From the NCBI GenBank assembly GCA_001311565.1, contig BBBM01000029.1, positions 1 through 32,913 on the forward strand: a stretch of 32,913 nt of DNA. The letters run 5' to 3'. Source of the stretch: Desulfothermus okinawensis JCM 13304 (lineage in GTDB: Bacteria; Desulfobacterota; Desulfovibrionia; Desulfovibrionales; Desulfothermaceae). The position numbers and the translations under genes are program-made. Shown piece by piece: positions 1 through 10,113 of this stretch (its first letter is position 1; each line of letters opens with the position of its first letter). The notes under the pieces are model-generated. The model was not told where the DNA came from and searched no databases. It worked only from the letters and a program-made list of their open reading frames with translations.

Positions 1-128
1 GAAATCGTTAACTTTTTTTTGTGTTGCGTTTTCACTCACGCAACGGAGAAAGGACTATATAGATATCACCTCTACTTGTCAACAACTTTTTTTTTAAAAA
101 AATATATTTTACTCATAACCAATTACAA
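1..128. other. Noncoding left edge with a small hairpin
   Basis: No convincing gene is visible here. A 7-bp inverted repeat (GTTGCGT at 23-29, ACGCAAC at 38-44) could form a hairpin, and long T and A runs lie at 13-20 and 87-102. The region is downstream of the bioA stop on the minus strand, so it may hold the bioA terminator. It is too short to judge whether the hairpin belongs to a repeat family outside the window. Confidence 0.3.
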
Positions 129-1423
129 TTATTGATAAATTTTCCTATCAATTACCTCATATATGGCATCAACTAAAATTTCTATCTCTGACTCTTCTAT
201 TATGTAAGGGGGCATGATGTAAATAAGATTTAAAAAAAGGTCTTATCCACACCCCTTTTTCCACAAAAAAACCTCTGTATTTTAGCTACATCCACATTTT
301 TTTTCAGTTTCCACTACCCCTATTGCACCAAGTACTCGAACATCCCTAACCCCTGGCAAAAACTTTATCCTTTCCATTTCTTCCTTTAAGGTCTTTTCTA
401 TTTTCCTTACCTTCTCTTTCCAGTTACTGGACAAAAGAAGATCTATTGATGCATAAGACACAGAACAGGCAAGGGGATTGCCCATAAATGTGGGACCGTG
501 CATAAAAACCCCTGGCCTCCCTTCTGATATTGTCTTGGCAATATCTCTTGTACAAAGGGTAGCCCCAAAACTCATGTAACCACCAGTTAATGCCTTGCCA
601 ACACACATTATATCTGGATCAACCCCAGCCAAATCACTTGCAAATAGTTCACCAGTCCTTCCAAATCCAGTTGCTATCTCATCAAATATTAACAACAAAT
701 TATATTCATCACACAACTTTCTCAACTTCTTAAGATATTCTACGTGGTAAAACCTCATACCCCCTGCACCCTGTACCACTGGTTCTAATATTACAGCAGC
801 TACTTCTTTGTGGTGGCTTTCAATTAAATTTTTTTATATCCAATATATCCTCATCGTCCCACTTAGAACCATAAGGTATTTTAGGCTCCCTGGCAAAATA
901 GTGTTTTGGCAAGATATTTTTAAAGATCTCATGCATACCTGTCACAGGATCACAAACCGACATGGCCCCAAAGGTATCCCCGTGGTATCCCCGTCTAATG
1001 GTAATCAACTTGGATTTCTCTCCCATATCTTTTGAGATCCAATATTGGAAGGCGAGTTTTATTGCAACTTCCACTGAAACAGAACCTGAATCTGTAAAAA
1101 ATACAGCATCCATTGACTTAGGGGTTATTTCAGTTAGTTTTTTTGGCCAATCTCACTGCTGGTTCATGGGTAAACCCACCAAACATCACATGGGCCATAT
1201 TCTCTAGCTGTTCCTTTATGGCCTCATTTAATATTGGATGATTGTATCCATGTATAACAGCCCACCAGGAAGCCATGCCATCTATGAGTTCTCTTCCATC
1301 ACAAAGTTTAATTCTAACCCCTTTTGCTTCTTCAACTGGATAAACAGGCAAGGGATTTTTCATTGATGTATATGGATGCCATATGTGGTGTTTGTCAAAA
1401 TCCAGAAGTTCTTTTATATTCAT
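129..1423 (-). CDS. bioA: Adenosylmethionine-8-amino-7-oxononanoate aminotransferase (frame-broken)
   Basis: PLP-dependent class III aminotransferase that converts KAPA to DAPA in biotin synthesis, using S-adenosylmethionine as amino donor. The N-terminus has the BioA signature [14 protein letters not shown] and [15 protein letters not shown], then [40 protein letters not shown], the cofactor aspartate in [15 protein letters not shown] and the Schiff-base lysine in [11 protein letters not shown]. Corrected length is about 430 residues, as usual. The frame breaks at A/T runs at 1138-1144, 829-835, 297-304, 265-271 and 232-238; removing one base from each restores the reading to the stop at 129. 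The start has AAGGGG upstream. No other biotin gene is in the window. Confidence 0.9.
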
Positions 1424-1540
1424 CCTATTACCCCTTCCACACCTGTATCTTTTAACTTTTTAACTGCCTCATTCACAACTTTAGATATATTAATAACTTT
1501 CCTATACCCAAAAACTTATTTTTATATCTAAAAACACCAT
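1420..1540 (-). CDS. Possible small ORF or gene remnant overlapping bioA start
   Basis: A short minus-strand reading ends in [16 protein letters not shown] with its TGA overlapping the bioA ATG, the usual sign of translational coupling. If one T is removed near 1511-1515 the frame extends back through [15 protein letters not shown] to an ATG at 1540, preceded by AAAGGAAAAGGGG. I do not recognise the product. It could be the tail of a lost upstream biotin gene or a real protein of about 40 residues. The hairpin repeat at 1594-1628 sits just upstream, and 1629-1734 shows no gene. Confidence 0.25.
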
Positions 1541-1593
1541 ATTAGACTTTACAAAAACCCCTTTTCCTTTAAAATAGAAAGGGTCTATTATAT

Positions 1594-1628
1594 TAACCCA
1601 AGTTTGTCATTTTGATAAACTTGGGTTA
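1594..1628. repeat. Dispersed hairpin repeat, copy 1
   Basis: Perfect 12-bp arms TAACCCAAGTTT and AAACTTGGGTTA flank an 11-base loop that can pair further (TCA/TGA). It lies between the bioA side and the plus-strand CULT gene. It shares its core with copies at 13884, 16844, 28959 and 29685. Confidence 0.7.
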
Positions 1629-1734
1629 GGTAAAAATATTTCCAACTGATTTAATTTTAAAAATTCATTAAAAGAACTTTGATCTGTTTCATAGTCTACC
1701 TCTGACCACTAGAATTCTTTAAGGAACTGTGTTT

Positions 1735-2145
1735 ATGGCTATATTACAACACATTTTATTAAAAAAAAGGTACCTCAACCAAGTTAGATATTGTAATCAA
1801 AGAACAAAATCAAAAACTCCAACAAAAAAAAGTGAAGTACATTATTTGTGTAAGTTTTGCAAAACCAAAATCACGTCAGCCAAGTACAAGATTAAAGTAA
1901 ATGGAAAATTTAGACATGTTTGTGCAAATCCCCATGGTTATTTATTTGAGCTTGGATGCTTTTCAAATGGTAAAAACTTTGTACCTGCTGGAAATCCCAG
2001 CAAGGAGTTTACATGGTTCCCTGGCTATGCATGGCAAGTAATTTTATGTGCTACGTGTTTTGCTCACCTGGGATGGTTATACACAACCTCAACTAACTCT
2101 TTTCTTGGCCTAATACTCACAAATCTTATTGAAGAAAATAGCTAA
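1735..2145 (+). CDS. CULT-domain (cereblon-like) protein (frame-broken N-terminus)
   Basis: Small cytoplasmic protein matching the CULT domain, the thalidomide-binding fold of cereblon, also known as stand-alone bacterial proteins. Visible are the zinc pairs CKFC and CATC, the ANPHGYLFELGCF strand region and FTWFPGYAW followed by HLGW. The three tryptophans are spaced 6 and 14 apart and the second zinc pair starts 5 after the middle Trp, exactly as in the cereblon aromatic cage. Two A runs (1761-1768, 1824-1831) disturb the N-terminus; shortening them gives one frame from ATG 1735 (AAGGA 10 bases upstream) and about 135 residues. The natural ligand of bacterial CULT proteins is not established. 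The gene is solitary and converges on the chemoreceptor. Confidence 0.85.
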   Translation: MAILQHILLKKRYLNQVRYCNQRTKSKTPTKKSEVHYLCKFCKTKITSAKYKIKVNGKFRHVCANPHGYLFELGCFSNGKNFVPAGNPSKEFTWFPGYAWQVILCATCFAHLGWLYTTSTNSFLGLILTNLIEENS

Positions 2146-2156
2146 CCTTAAATTAC

Positions 2157-2195
2157 AAGAATAAGGGGTGGAATAGCATCCCACCCCTTATTCTT
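2157..2195. terminator. Bidirectional terminator between CULT gene and chemoreceptor
   Basis: A 15-bp perfect inverted repeat (2157-2171 and 2181-2195, core AATAAGGGGTGG/CCACCCCTTATT) with a 9-base loop lies between two convergent stop codons. The arms end in A/T-rich sequence on both sides, so it can serve both strands. Confidence 0.8.
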
Positions 2196-2199
2196 TGTC

Positions 2200-3902
2200 C
2201 TATGTGTTTCTTAAATTTTGTATTATATCATATAGTTCCTGGGATATCCTGGTAAGGTCAATAACTGCTTGGGCTGACTGGTTCATTGCTTCAGCAGTTT
2301 CCTGGGAAATAGTTGAAATGTTGGAAATAGTCTCGTTAACCTCTGATATGTACGAGGTAAACTCTTCCATGGTCTTGGCAACTTCTTGGACTTCAGATGC
2401 TAATTTTTCAATAAATTCAACAACTTCATTCAATCTCTTCCTGGAATCCTTGGCAATTACGTTTATTTTATCAATGGTTTCCGCTGCATTGTGCGTATAT
2501 TGAATATTCTCATTCACACTCTCTTTGACTTTCTTTATAAATTCTCCCACTTCACCTGTTGCTGTCATAGTCTTTTCAGCAAGTTTTCTCACTTCATCTG
2601 CAACCACTGCAAATCCCCTGCCTGCCTCACCTGCCCTTGCAGCCTCTATTGCTGCATTTAGAGCAAGGAGATTGGTTTGATCAGCAATATCTCTTATCAC
2701 CTCAGTTATCTGGTCAATTCCTTCGGCATGGTGTCCTAGCTCTTCCATGGTTTCCCTAAGGGACTTGGAATTTTCATATAGATATGATATGTTGGCTACC
2801 AATTCCTTTACCATATCCTCTCCCTCTTTAGCCTTGAGTTTAGTCTCTTGTGCCAATGTGGCAAGTTGTAAGATATTTGATTGCTTTTCTTGAATTGACA
2901 GGTTTATTCGTTCCATGGATTCAGTAACATCTCTAACCATTAATTCCTGTTCCCTTGTGCCCTTTGCTGTTTCTTCAATTTGTGAAGACATCTGCTCTGT
3001 TGCTGAAGAGAGCACCTCCACTATCTCCTGTAGCTGATTTGCAGCCTGTCTCATACCTTCAGCCTTTGCTTCCTCTGCCTTTTTTTCTAGCATCTTCAGC
3101 TAATCTTAAAGCATCCCTGGCTTTCTTTGATTCTTCCAATGCCCTTTGTTCCTTTTCCCTTGAAGCCTTAAAGAGTTCCTTTAGACTAATAATCATGCTC
3201 CTCAAAGAACCGTCTAAAAGATAGCCAATTTCATCCCTTGAAACCACGTTTATTTGAACATCTAAATTTCCCTCTGAAACCTCATCTGTAACCCTGATGA
3301 CTTCATTTATGCCCTGGGTAACTAATTTACTCAAAAGATAGGCAGAAAGGATTCCCCATATACATGTGCCTAAATAAAATATAATGCCCTTTTTTTAGGA
3401 AAAACATAAATGCATCGCCTAGTTCCTGGCTATTGTGAAAAGCTGAAAGCCCAACTATGACCATACCTATGCCACCACCAAAAAAATAGGAGTAAAGAAG
3501 CCTTAAATATCCTTGCCCTTATCCCAAATGCCTTGTGTTCCCTAGATAAAGGGATGTCAGATGTCCATCTCTCCCATTCAGCACTTAGGCCAAATCAAAA
3601 GGAGGCCAAAAAAATGAAAAGTAGAGCCACAGAAAGCAAAACATCCATTGTATATTCCATTGGATCAATAAACTCCCGGCCAAATATCGCAAAATTTGGA
3701 CCTATAGTGCCATTATTGTTGCCATTATCAAATACCACTTGGGAAGGGAAGAAGCCCTTTTTTGGGCCACTACCAGATCTTTCTCATTCCTGGTCGTACG
3801 GTAAGTTTCTACATCTTTTATATGCCGCCAAAGTATATAATAGGCAACTGGCATAAATATGGCCAACCACAATATCCCTCCAATACCAAATTGTATCTTC
3901 AT
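2200..3902 (-). CDS. Methyl-accepting chemotaxis protein (frame-broken)
   Basis: Inner-membrane chemoreceptor. The corrected protein (about 565 residues) has an N-terminal membrane helix ([20 protein letters not shown]), further hydrophobic segments around [11 protein letters not shown] and MVIVGLSAF, one before [11 protein letters not shown], then HAMP, a coiled coil rich in Glu/Lys/Ala, and the signalling hairpin with [20 protein letters not shown] and [14 protein letters not shown]. No large folded sensor domain stands out. Breaks: T/A runs at 3080-3086, 3390-3396, 3480-3486 and 3608-3614 (one too long) and GC runs near 3588-3592 and 3755-3757 (one short). An apparent in-frame TGA at 3595-3597 disappears with this correction. 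Start could instead be 3938; I prefer 3902, with GGAG upstream. No che genes are nearby. The space 3939-4077 shows no gene. Confidence 0.85.
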
Positions 3903-4077
3903 TAATTCTTTAAGACTCCATAGTTTTAAAAAAAACATTTATACCAAACCATACATACACTACAATAATAAACTGAAAAAACCAGAGGAAATAAAACTTC
4001 TTTTTTTCCTGATTCTATCATTTTTTTTGTCCTCCTTGAAATTGTCTGTTGAAGTAAACTAATTGGGAAGAAAGTAA

Positions 4078-4728
4078 TTACACTCCTTTTGTATTGGCAT
4101 AATTACAGTACTCAACATGTATTTTTTTTCTCAATAGACTCTGGAACAAGTCCCATCAATGATTTTTTTTGTGCCACCTTATGTCTAATAAGAGAGCTGC
4201 TGATCTCCAGTCGGGGAATTTCTATATAGTGTAGTTTATATTTACCAATATTCCATGTGTATTTTTCTTCTTTTTTTTATCTTAAAATTTGAACTTATAA
4301 AAAGTTCCAGGTTTTTCAGATCTCCCTCTCTCCTTCCAACCACTATAAAATTACTTAAGTCAAAAAGTTCTCTCCACTTATACCAATTAGTTAAGTGCAC
4401 TATTTCATCCCCTCCAATTACAAAATATAGGTCATGATCTCCATATATCTTTCTCAACTCTCTTAAGGTAGTTACAGTATAAGATGGCCCATTCCGATTA
4501 GCTTCTATGGTATTGAGTTTCAAAAACGGAATTTTTTTCTATTGCCATTTCTAGAAGTTCCACACGTTTTTCAAATTCAAGCAATTTTCTATCCAGTTTA
4601 TGGGGTGGTCTTGGAGCTGGGATAAATTCAACTACATCTAAGTCCATTTGCTCTTTTACTTCAATGGCCACCCTAAGGTGGCCATTATGAACAGGATTAA
4701 AGCTTCCACCCACAAGTCCTATCTTCAT
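4078..4728 (-). CDS. nadD: Nicotinate-nucleotide adenylyltransferase (frame-broken)
   Basis: Makes deamido-NAD from nicotinate mononucleotide and ATP in NAD synthesis. The N-terminus has the nucleotidyltransferase motif GGSFNPVHNGHL with HxGH, then PPHK, YFVIGGDEIVHLTNW, and near the end the ISSSLIR motif (SSS-x-IR) that binds the phosphates. Breaks are T/A runs at 4532-4538, 4271-4278 and 4122-4129; an A8 run at 4162-4169 stays in frame. The corrected protein is about 215 residues, the normal NadD length. It follows proA with a 30-base gap, as commonly seen (proA-nadD), and was probably transcribed with it. Confidence 0.9.
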
Positions 4729-4758
4729 GTTTCCCTCAAAGATAGTGTTCTCACAAAT

Positions 4759-6021
4759 CTAAATACGCACCTGTCCTTCACCAAAGGCCACAAACTTTGT
4801 TGATGTGAGCTCTTTAACCCCCATTGGACCGTATGCATGGAGTTTAGAAGTGCTAATTCCTATTTCTGCACCCAGCCCCAGTTCTCCCCCATCATTAAAT
4901 CTAGTGGATGCATTGACAAGTACCAGTGATGCGTCCACCTCTTTTAAAAATTTCATGGCCCTTTGATGGTTGTTTGTCAAAATGGCTCAGTATGATTTGA
5001 GCCATATTTCATAATGTGTTCTTGAGCTTCGTCCTGACTGGCTACCACCTTAACCGCCATTTTAAGTTCCAAAAACTCATATCCAAAATCTTCAGACCTG
5101 GCCTCCTCGGCCCATTTTTCCAAATAGTTATAAGATTTTTTTATCTGCCTTGAATAAAACACCTGCCCCTCCCAATTTTTCTCCCACCTTTGGGAGCAGG
5201 ATAGGTGCAACTTTTTCGTGAACCAATAGACATTCTAAGGCATTGCATACACCTGGTCTTTGGACCTTTGCATTATATATTATTTCAACAGCTTGATTAA
5301 CATCCACATCTTGGTCAACATATATATGACAAACACCCTTGTAGTGCTTTAAAACTGGCATCCTGGCTCCATCAACAACAGCCCTAATTAGCCTTCTCCG
5401 CCCCTTGGGATTATAACATCAATATATTCATCTAATTTTAACATCTCAGTAACAGCTTCTCTGTCAGTGGTTGGAATAAGCTGAACTGCATCCTTTGGTA
5501 AATCCACCTGAGAGAGGGCCTTTGAAAACAATTTGGCCAACACCTGATTTGAGTAAAAGGCCTCAGATCCACCGCGAAGTATAACTGCATTGGAAGCCTT
5601 GATGCACAAAATTCCAGCATCAATTGTAACATTTGGACGAGACTCATAAATCATACCAATGACCCCCAGGGGGATCCTCATCTTACCTACCAAAAGTCCA
5701 TTTGGTCTTTTCCACATGGACTCTATTGCCCCAACTGGATCTGGTAGGGATGCAACCTCTAAACACCCCTTTCTCATGGACTCTATAACCTTGTCAGATA
5801 GGGTGAGCCTATCAATTTTTGCACTGCCAAGACCCTTTTGCTCAGCCAGCTCCAAATCCTTTCTATTTTCCTCCTGAATATATGTCTTTTCAGATTCAAG
5901 CATATCTGCGAGCAACATAAGGGCCTTGTTTTTTTTTCTCAGTGGATGCATTTGCCATTAATTTTGAAGCCATTTTAGCACGTTTTGCTATATCCAATAC
6001 CAAATCTCTTATATTAGACAT
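4759..6021 (-). CDS. proA: Gamma-glutamyl phosphate reductase (frame-broken)
   Basis: NADPH-dependent reduction of gamma-glutamyl phosphate to the semialdehyde, second step of proline synthesis. Recognisable segments: [67 protein letters not shown], the catalytic-cysteine region [15 protein letters not shown], and the closing [26 protein letters not shown] region up to ARGPMG-like [11 protein letters not shown]. Start at 6021 has GGAGG 7 bases upstream. Breaks: A/T runs at 5929-5937 and 5136-5142 are one too long; two GGCC-like places near 5390 and 4983 are one base short. Corrected length is about 420 residues. No proB is in the window. Confidence 0.92.
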
Positions 6022-6040
6022 ATTTAACCTCCACACCTTT

Positions 6041-6797
6041 TTAGATTTTTATTTTATCACCTGGCAATGGAATAAAGACATTTATGTCACTAAAATCCTT
6101 TTTATTTTTGTCAAAATATGAAACAATGCCATCCCTTGCATCCCTTTGCATGTGAACAGCTGCAAAGTTTTCTGCACCAACCCTTCTGGCAAACTCTATA
6201 CAGGCCAGGAAATTTCCATGGCCGTAAATATCCTGGTCCAATAAAAATGTCTCCTGGACCATGAGATCACACCCTGATGCTATCTTATATGATCCTTCTT
6301 TAGGGGGACCATCGCCACTATAATATAATGTTTTCTCCCCATCAGAAGTTCTCACTCCCAAATTTGGTTGGGAATGACCAGTATATGCTGGGGAAAATAT
6401 TATGTCTTCTATTTCCTTTTCATCTCCTTCAACCAATTCATGAAATATATAATCAAAGGAAATCTTATCTGCCAGGGTGGGAAATGCCAGCTTCATTGCA
6501 GAGGTAACAACATATTTGATCCCTTTATGTCCAACAAAATGAAGGGGCCGCTCTCTTCCCTGTTCCCAGAATCTCAGCAAAAGTAGAGGAAGGCCCAAAA
6601 AATGATCTCCATGGAAGTGAGATATCCATACAATATCTAACTTATTTACATCTTTTTCATATTTAAAAAAATTCATGGGCCACGCTAAAACCACAGTCCA
6701 TGAGCACAGCCTTTTGGTTTCGAGTGTAGACTAGTAGAGAAGTATTTGGACACCTCTCATCGCATGCCTCACCAACACCTAAAAAAATCACCTCCAT
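6041..6797 (-). CDS. Metallo-beta-lactamase-fold hydrolase, ribonuclease Z-like (frame-broken)
   Basis: Beta-lactamase-fold metal hydrolase of the RNase Z/AtsA type. The start MEVIFLGVGEACDE is the usual beginning of this family; WISHFHGDHFLGLP is the HxHxDH zinc motif, later zinc ligands are the His in YTGHSQPNLG, the Asp in LYYSGDGP and the His in FAAVHMQRDA. The lysine/glycine-rich exosite of true tRNase Z is not visible, so a tRNA 3' processing role is not assured. About 250 residues after removing one base from the A7 run at 6665-6671. Start 6797 has GGAGA upstream; 19 bases separate its stop from proA, so the three genes are likely one operon. The spacer 6798-6883 holds no gene. Confidence 0.75.
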
Positions 6798-6883
6798 ATA
6801 CGTCTCCTCAAGCAAATATAGTTATACAAGTTCTGTATCCTGTTCCCTGGGATACTTTGACTTTTAACTGCCTATAAATTATT

Positions 6884-6912
6884 TTGACCTTTTTATTCTA
6901 AGAGGTTATAAC
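6884..6912 (+). promoter_or_regulatory. Sigma-70-type promoter for the TPR-iorAB operon
   Basis: TTGACC (6884-6889) and TATAAC (6907-6912) are separated by exactly 17 bases. They lie about 50 bases before the first start codon of the plus-strand cluster, with no other gene between. Confidence 0.7.
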
Positions 6913-6964
6913 CACCTTTCAAAAAAAATAATTTTATTCACAAACTACACGGAGGTGAACCCAA

Positions 6965-7645
6965 ATGCAAGCCAAAAAAACAAGACAAACTCTCTATACC
7001 AATAGAAGAGGAAATAGCAAAAGAAGCAATGCCCATTGTGGAATGGATTATGTCGCACTTAAAGGAAATAATCATTGGCACTTTAGTCATAGTCCTTGTG
7101 GCAGTCTCCTATTCAGGATACAAGGTCTATACCCAACATGCTTTAAATAAAGCCAAAAAGGAGCTGGGTAGCATATTAGTCCTAAAAGATAACAACCAGA
7201 AAATATCTAAATTAAATAATATGCTTGGGGAGGCTCCATCAAATATTAAACAGGCCATACGACTTGAGATGGCTAAACTATACATAAATACAAAACAATA
7301 TAAAAAAAGCCCTTTCAATGTTTAAGGAAATCGCAAAAAAAAAGTGACGATCCAGATGTTAAGGTTATAGCACAGTTAGGAGAAGCCAATTGTCTGAAAC
7401 TTATGGGTAAAAAGGTGGAGGCCTTAAAGATACTGGACAAATTAAAAGACAATGATCAATATGAGCAAATAGTTACAATGGAAATTGCAAAACTAGCAGA
7501 GGATACTGATAATATAAATGAAGCCCTATGGGCATATAAAAAGTTGAAGTTAAATGTGGGTGCAAATGATCCAACTGGTATGTTTTATCAATATAAAATA
7601 GCTCAGCTAGAGCAAAAACTACAAACTACTATAAAGGGAAAGTAA
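6965..7645 (+). CDS. Membrane-anchored TPR protein, YfgM-like (frame-broken)
   Basis: Protein of about 225 residues with a cytoplasmic N-terminus, one membrane helix (IIIGTLVIVLVAVSYSGYKVY) and an outward-facing helical TPR-like domain (AIRLEMAKLYINTKQYKKAL, AQLGEANCLKLMGKKVEAL, EIAKLAEDTDNINEALWAY). This layout matches the YfgM/TPR_21 family, which works with periplasmic chaperones and the Sec translocon in enterobacteria; that role is not shown here. A runs at 6974-6980, 7302-7308 and 7335-7343 are one too long. ATG 6965 has CGGAGGTGA upstream. The stop is 2 bases before iorA, so it is the first gene of that operon. Confidence 0.7.
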
Positions 7646-7647
7646 TT

Positions 7648-9490
7648 ATGGGAAACATATTGCTTGATTCCAAGGCAGGATCAAAACACCTTATTTTAGG
7701 AAATGAGGCTATTGTCAGAGGCGCAATTGAGGCTGGAGTTGGTTTTGTATCGGCCTATCCTGGGACCCCTTCCTCTGAAGTTCCTGACACTTTTTTTTAA
7801 ACTCTCTCCATATGGAGAATTTTATTTTGAATATTCAATAAATGAGAAAGTGGCCCTTGAAGTTGGTGGGGGGGCAGCCCTTGCAGGAATTCCCACGCTG
7901 GTAACCATGAAACATGTAGGGGTAAATGTTGCTGCTGATCCCTGATGAGCCTTGCTTATATTGGCACACCTGGAGGTCTTGTACTCTTAAGTGCAGACGA
8001 TCCTGGATGCCACTCTTCCCAAAATGAACAGGACAATAGATATTACGTCCGTCTAGCTGGTCTACCCTGTTTCGAGCCTGCAACTGCACAAGAGGCAAAG
8101 GACATGACAAAAGAGGCACTGGTTTTGTCCAGGAAGTGGCAACAGCCAGTTATGCTTCGTACCACCACCAGGGTAAATCATCTAAGGGGCCCAGTTGTGT
8201 TTGGAGAAAAAAAATTCAAGCTCCAAAGGCAAACTTTAAAAAGGACCCATTTAGATTCGTTCCCCTTCCTGCAATTGCAAGACTACGTCATCCAATTCTC
8301 TTAAAAAATCTGGAAAAAAATAAGAAAAGAGATTGAAAACCATCCATTTAACAAGGCCAGGATAAAGACTAAAAAGGGAATAATCGCATCTGGAATCTCC
8401 AGGGCCTACTTAAATGATGTGTTAAGTGATTTAGACCTCTTTGACCAAATATCTGTGTTTGAGCTGGGAATTACCTATCCTTTACCAGAAGACACCATAT
8501 TAGATTTCTTAAAACAGATGGATGAAGTACTCATATTAGAAGAACTGGAACCCATTTTAGAGGATAGTGTGCGTGTCATTTGCCAAAAGAACGAGTTAAG
8601 TACAAAGGTATATGGAAAAGACAATAATCTTACCAGGCTCTTTGAATACTCCACAAAAAAAATAGAACAGGCAGTTTTAAAATTTCTGGGAAAACCTGAG
8701 AGAAAATCTCAGGCCTGCGAAGAAGAAAAGGATCTACCAGGAAGACCCCCAAACCTGTGTGCTGGATGTCCCCACAGGGCAGTATATTATTCTGTTAGAA
8801 AGGTCTTTGGAGATGAGGCAATATATGCAACAGACATTGGCTGTTATACCCTTGGTTTTTTTGCCTCCTCACAGGGCATGCGACTTTTTATTTTGCATGG
8901 GTTCCTCAATATCTGGGGGATCAGGAATGGCAAAGGCCACTGGTAAAACTGTAATTGGCTATATTGGGGATTCCACCTTCTTCCATTCAGGTGTCACTGG
9001 ACTTATCAATGCTGTCCACAACAATCACAACCTCCTGGTAATAATCTTAGACAACCAGACCACAGCCATGACTGGACATCAACCCCATCCTGGAGTTTTA
9101 AAGACTCCTTTAGGGAGAACAAACACAGGGTTGACATAGAGGCAATAGTGAGGGGATGTGGTGTAACAAATGTGGAAAAGGTAAATCCACTAAATTTGAA
9201 AAAGACCTTATCTGTGCTAAATAAATTTAAAGATATAACCGGGGTCAGGGTGATAATTGCAGAGCAACCCTGTACCTTATTTGCTGCAAGGGTTTTAAAG
9301 AAAAGGCCTCTCACTTATGCATATGTGGAGTCACAACATGAAGAAGTAGAAAAATGTCTAAAGGAACTTGCATGTCCAGCCTTTTATAAAAAAAGATGGG
9401 AAGATCTTTATTGATGAACATTTGTGTGCTGGTTGTATGTTCTGTGTACAAATAACAAAATATATCAAGTCAAAGAAAAGGGAGTCATAA
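7648..9490 (+). CDS. iorA: Indolepyruvate ferredoxin oxidoreductase, alpha subunit (frame-broken)
   Basis: Thiamine-diphosphate enzyme that oxidatively decarboxylates aryl pyruvates to aryl-acetyl-CoA with ferredoxin. Visible: LILGNEAIVRGAIEAGV, SAYPGTPSSE, NEKVALEVGGGAALAG, ADDPGCHSSQNEQDNR, LCAGCPHRAVYYS, DIGCYTLG, the diphosphate-binding GYIGDSTFFHSG and ILDNQTTAMTGHQPHPG. Breaks: A/T runs 7791-7798, 8207-8214 (two extra), 8314-8320, 8856-8862, 9388-9394; CCCC to CCC near 7940 and GGGG to GGG near 9111. The C-terminal ferredoxin motif shows only CAGCMFC and then runs to a stop overlapping iorB; the usual following cysteines are absent, possibly through a small deletion near 9451-9460. About 610 residues. 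Confidence 0.9.
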
Positions 9491-10082
9491 TGAATAAAAT
9501 GAGAATATTTTTAGCAGGGGTAGGTGGACAGGGAACACTTACTGCCACCAATTTAATCTCTCTAATTGCCCTGGATAAAAATATAGATGTAACATCAGGC
9601 GAAATCCACGGCATGGCCCAAAGGGGCGGCATAGTGGAGTCCACTGTACTCCTAGGTGGCTATCTAAGTCCTAAAATTGATTTAGGTGAAGCAGATATGT
9701 TGTTGGGCTTTGAACCTGTGGAGACCCTACGCGCTCTTAAATACTTGAAAAAAAGGTGGAACTGTTGTCTGGAACACAAATCCAACCTATCCTGTAGGAG
9801 TGTCAACTGGTATGGAAAAATACCCGGAAATGGATTATATTGAACACAAAATAAACCAATGTGCAGATAAGACCTACAAGCTTCCTTGCATTGAGATTGC
9901 TGACAAGGCTGGTACACCAAATGTGCCAACATGGTACTCTTGGGAGCATTTTTTTTCAATAGATGTATCACCATTCACTTTAATAGAGCTAGAACAAGGT
10001 ATTAAAAAAATATATGTCCCCCAAAATACAGGAAATAAATATTAAGGCAGCGAGGTTAGGCAGTGAAGCATTTAGTAGTTAA
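9490..10082 (+). CDS. iorB: Indolepyruvate ferredoxin oxidoreductase, beta subunit (frame-broken)
   Basis: Small subunit of the IorAB complex, a pyruvate/2-oxoacid oxidoreductase gamma-type domain. RIFLAGVGGQGTLTATNLI gives the glycine motif, followed by EIHGMAQRGG, ADMLLGFEPVETLRAL and, after correction, NVANMVLLGAFF. The ATG overlaps the iorA stop by one base and has AAAAGGGAG upstream, so the subunits are coupled. Breaks: A/T runs 9748-9754, 9949-9956 and 10004-10010 one too long, and GTGGCC read as GTGCC near 9924. With these, the C-terminus reads INIKAARLGSEAFSS and stops at 10082; about 195 residues, normal for IorB. Confidence 0.9.
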
Positions 10083-10113
10083 TTCTAGATAACAAGGGAT
10101 AGGAGGTGGCTAA

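Noticed and set aside
1..110. CRISPR or phage-end repeat at the left edge
   Set aside because: There is only one small hairpin and no repeated unit with spacers.
282..1207. Antisense ORFs over bioA and many other genes
   Set aside because: They overlap well-recognised genes in other frames, have no ribosome sites and no family-like sequence.
3595..3597. In-frame TGA in the chemoreceptor, possible recoding
   Set aside because: It appears only if the T7 run at 3608-3614 is accepted. Shortening that run by one and adding one G in the following GGCC gives a continuous reading ([18 protein letters not shown]) that follows the same error rule as elsewhere.
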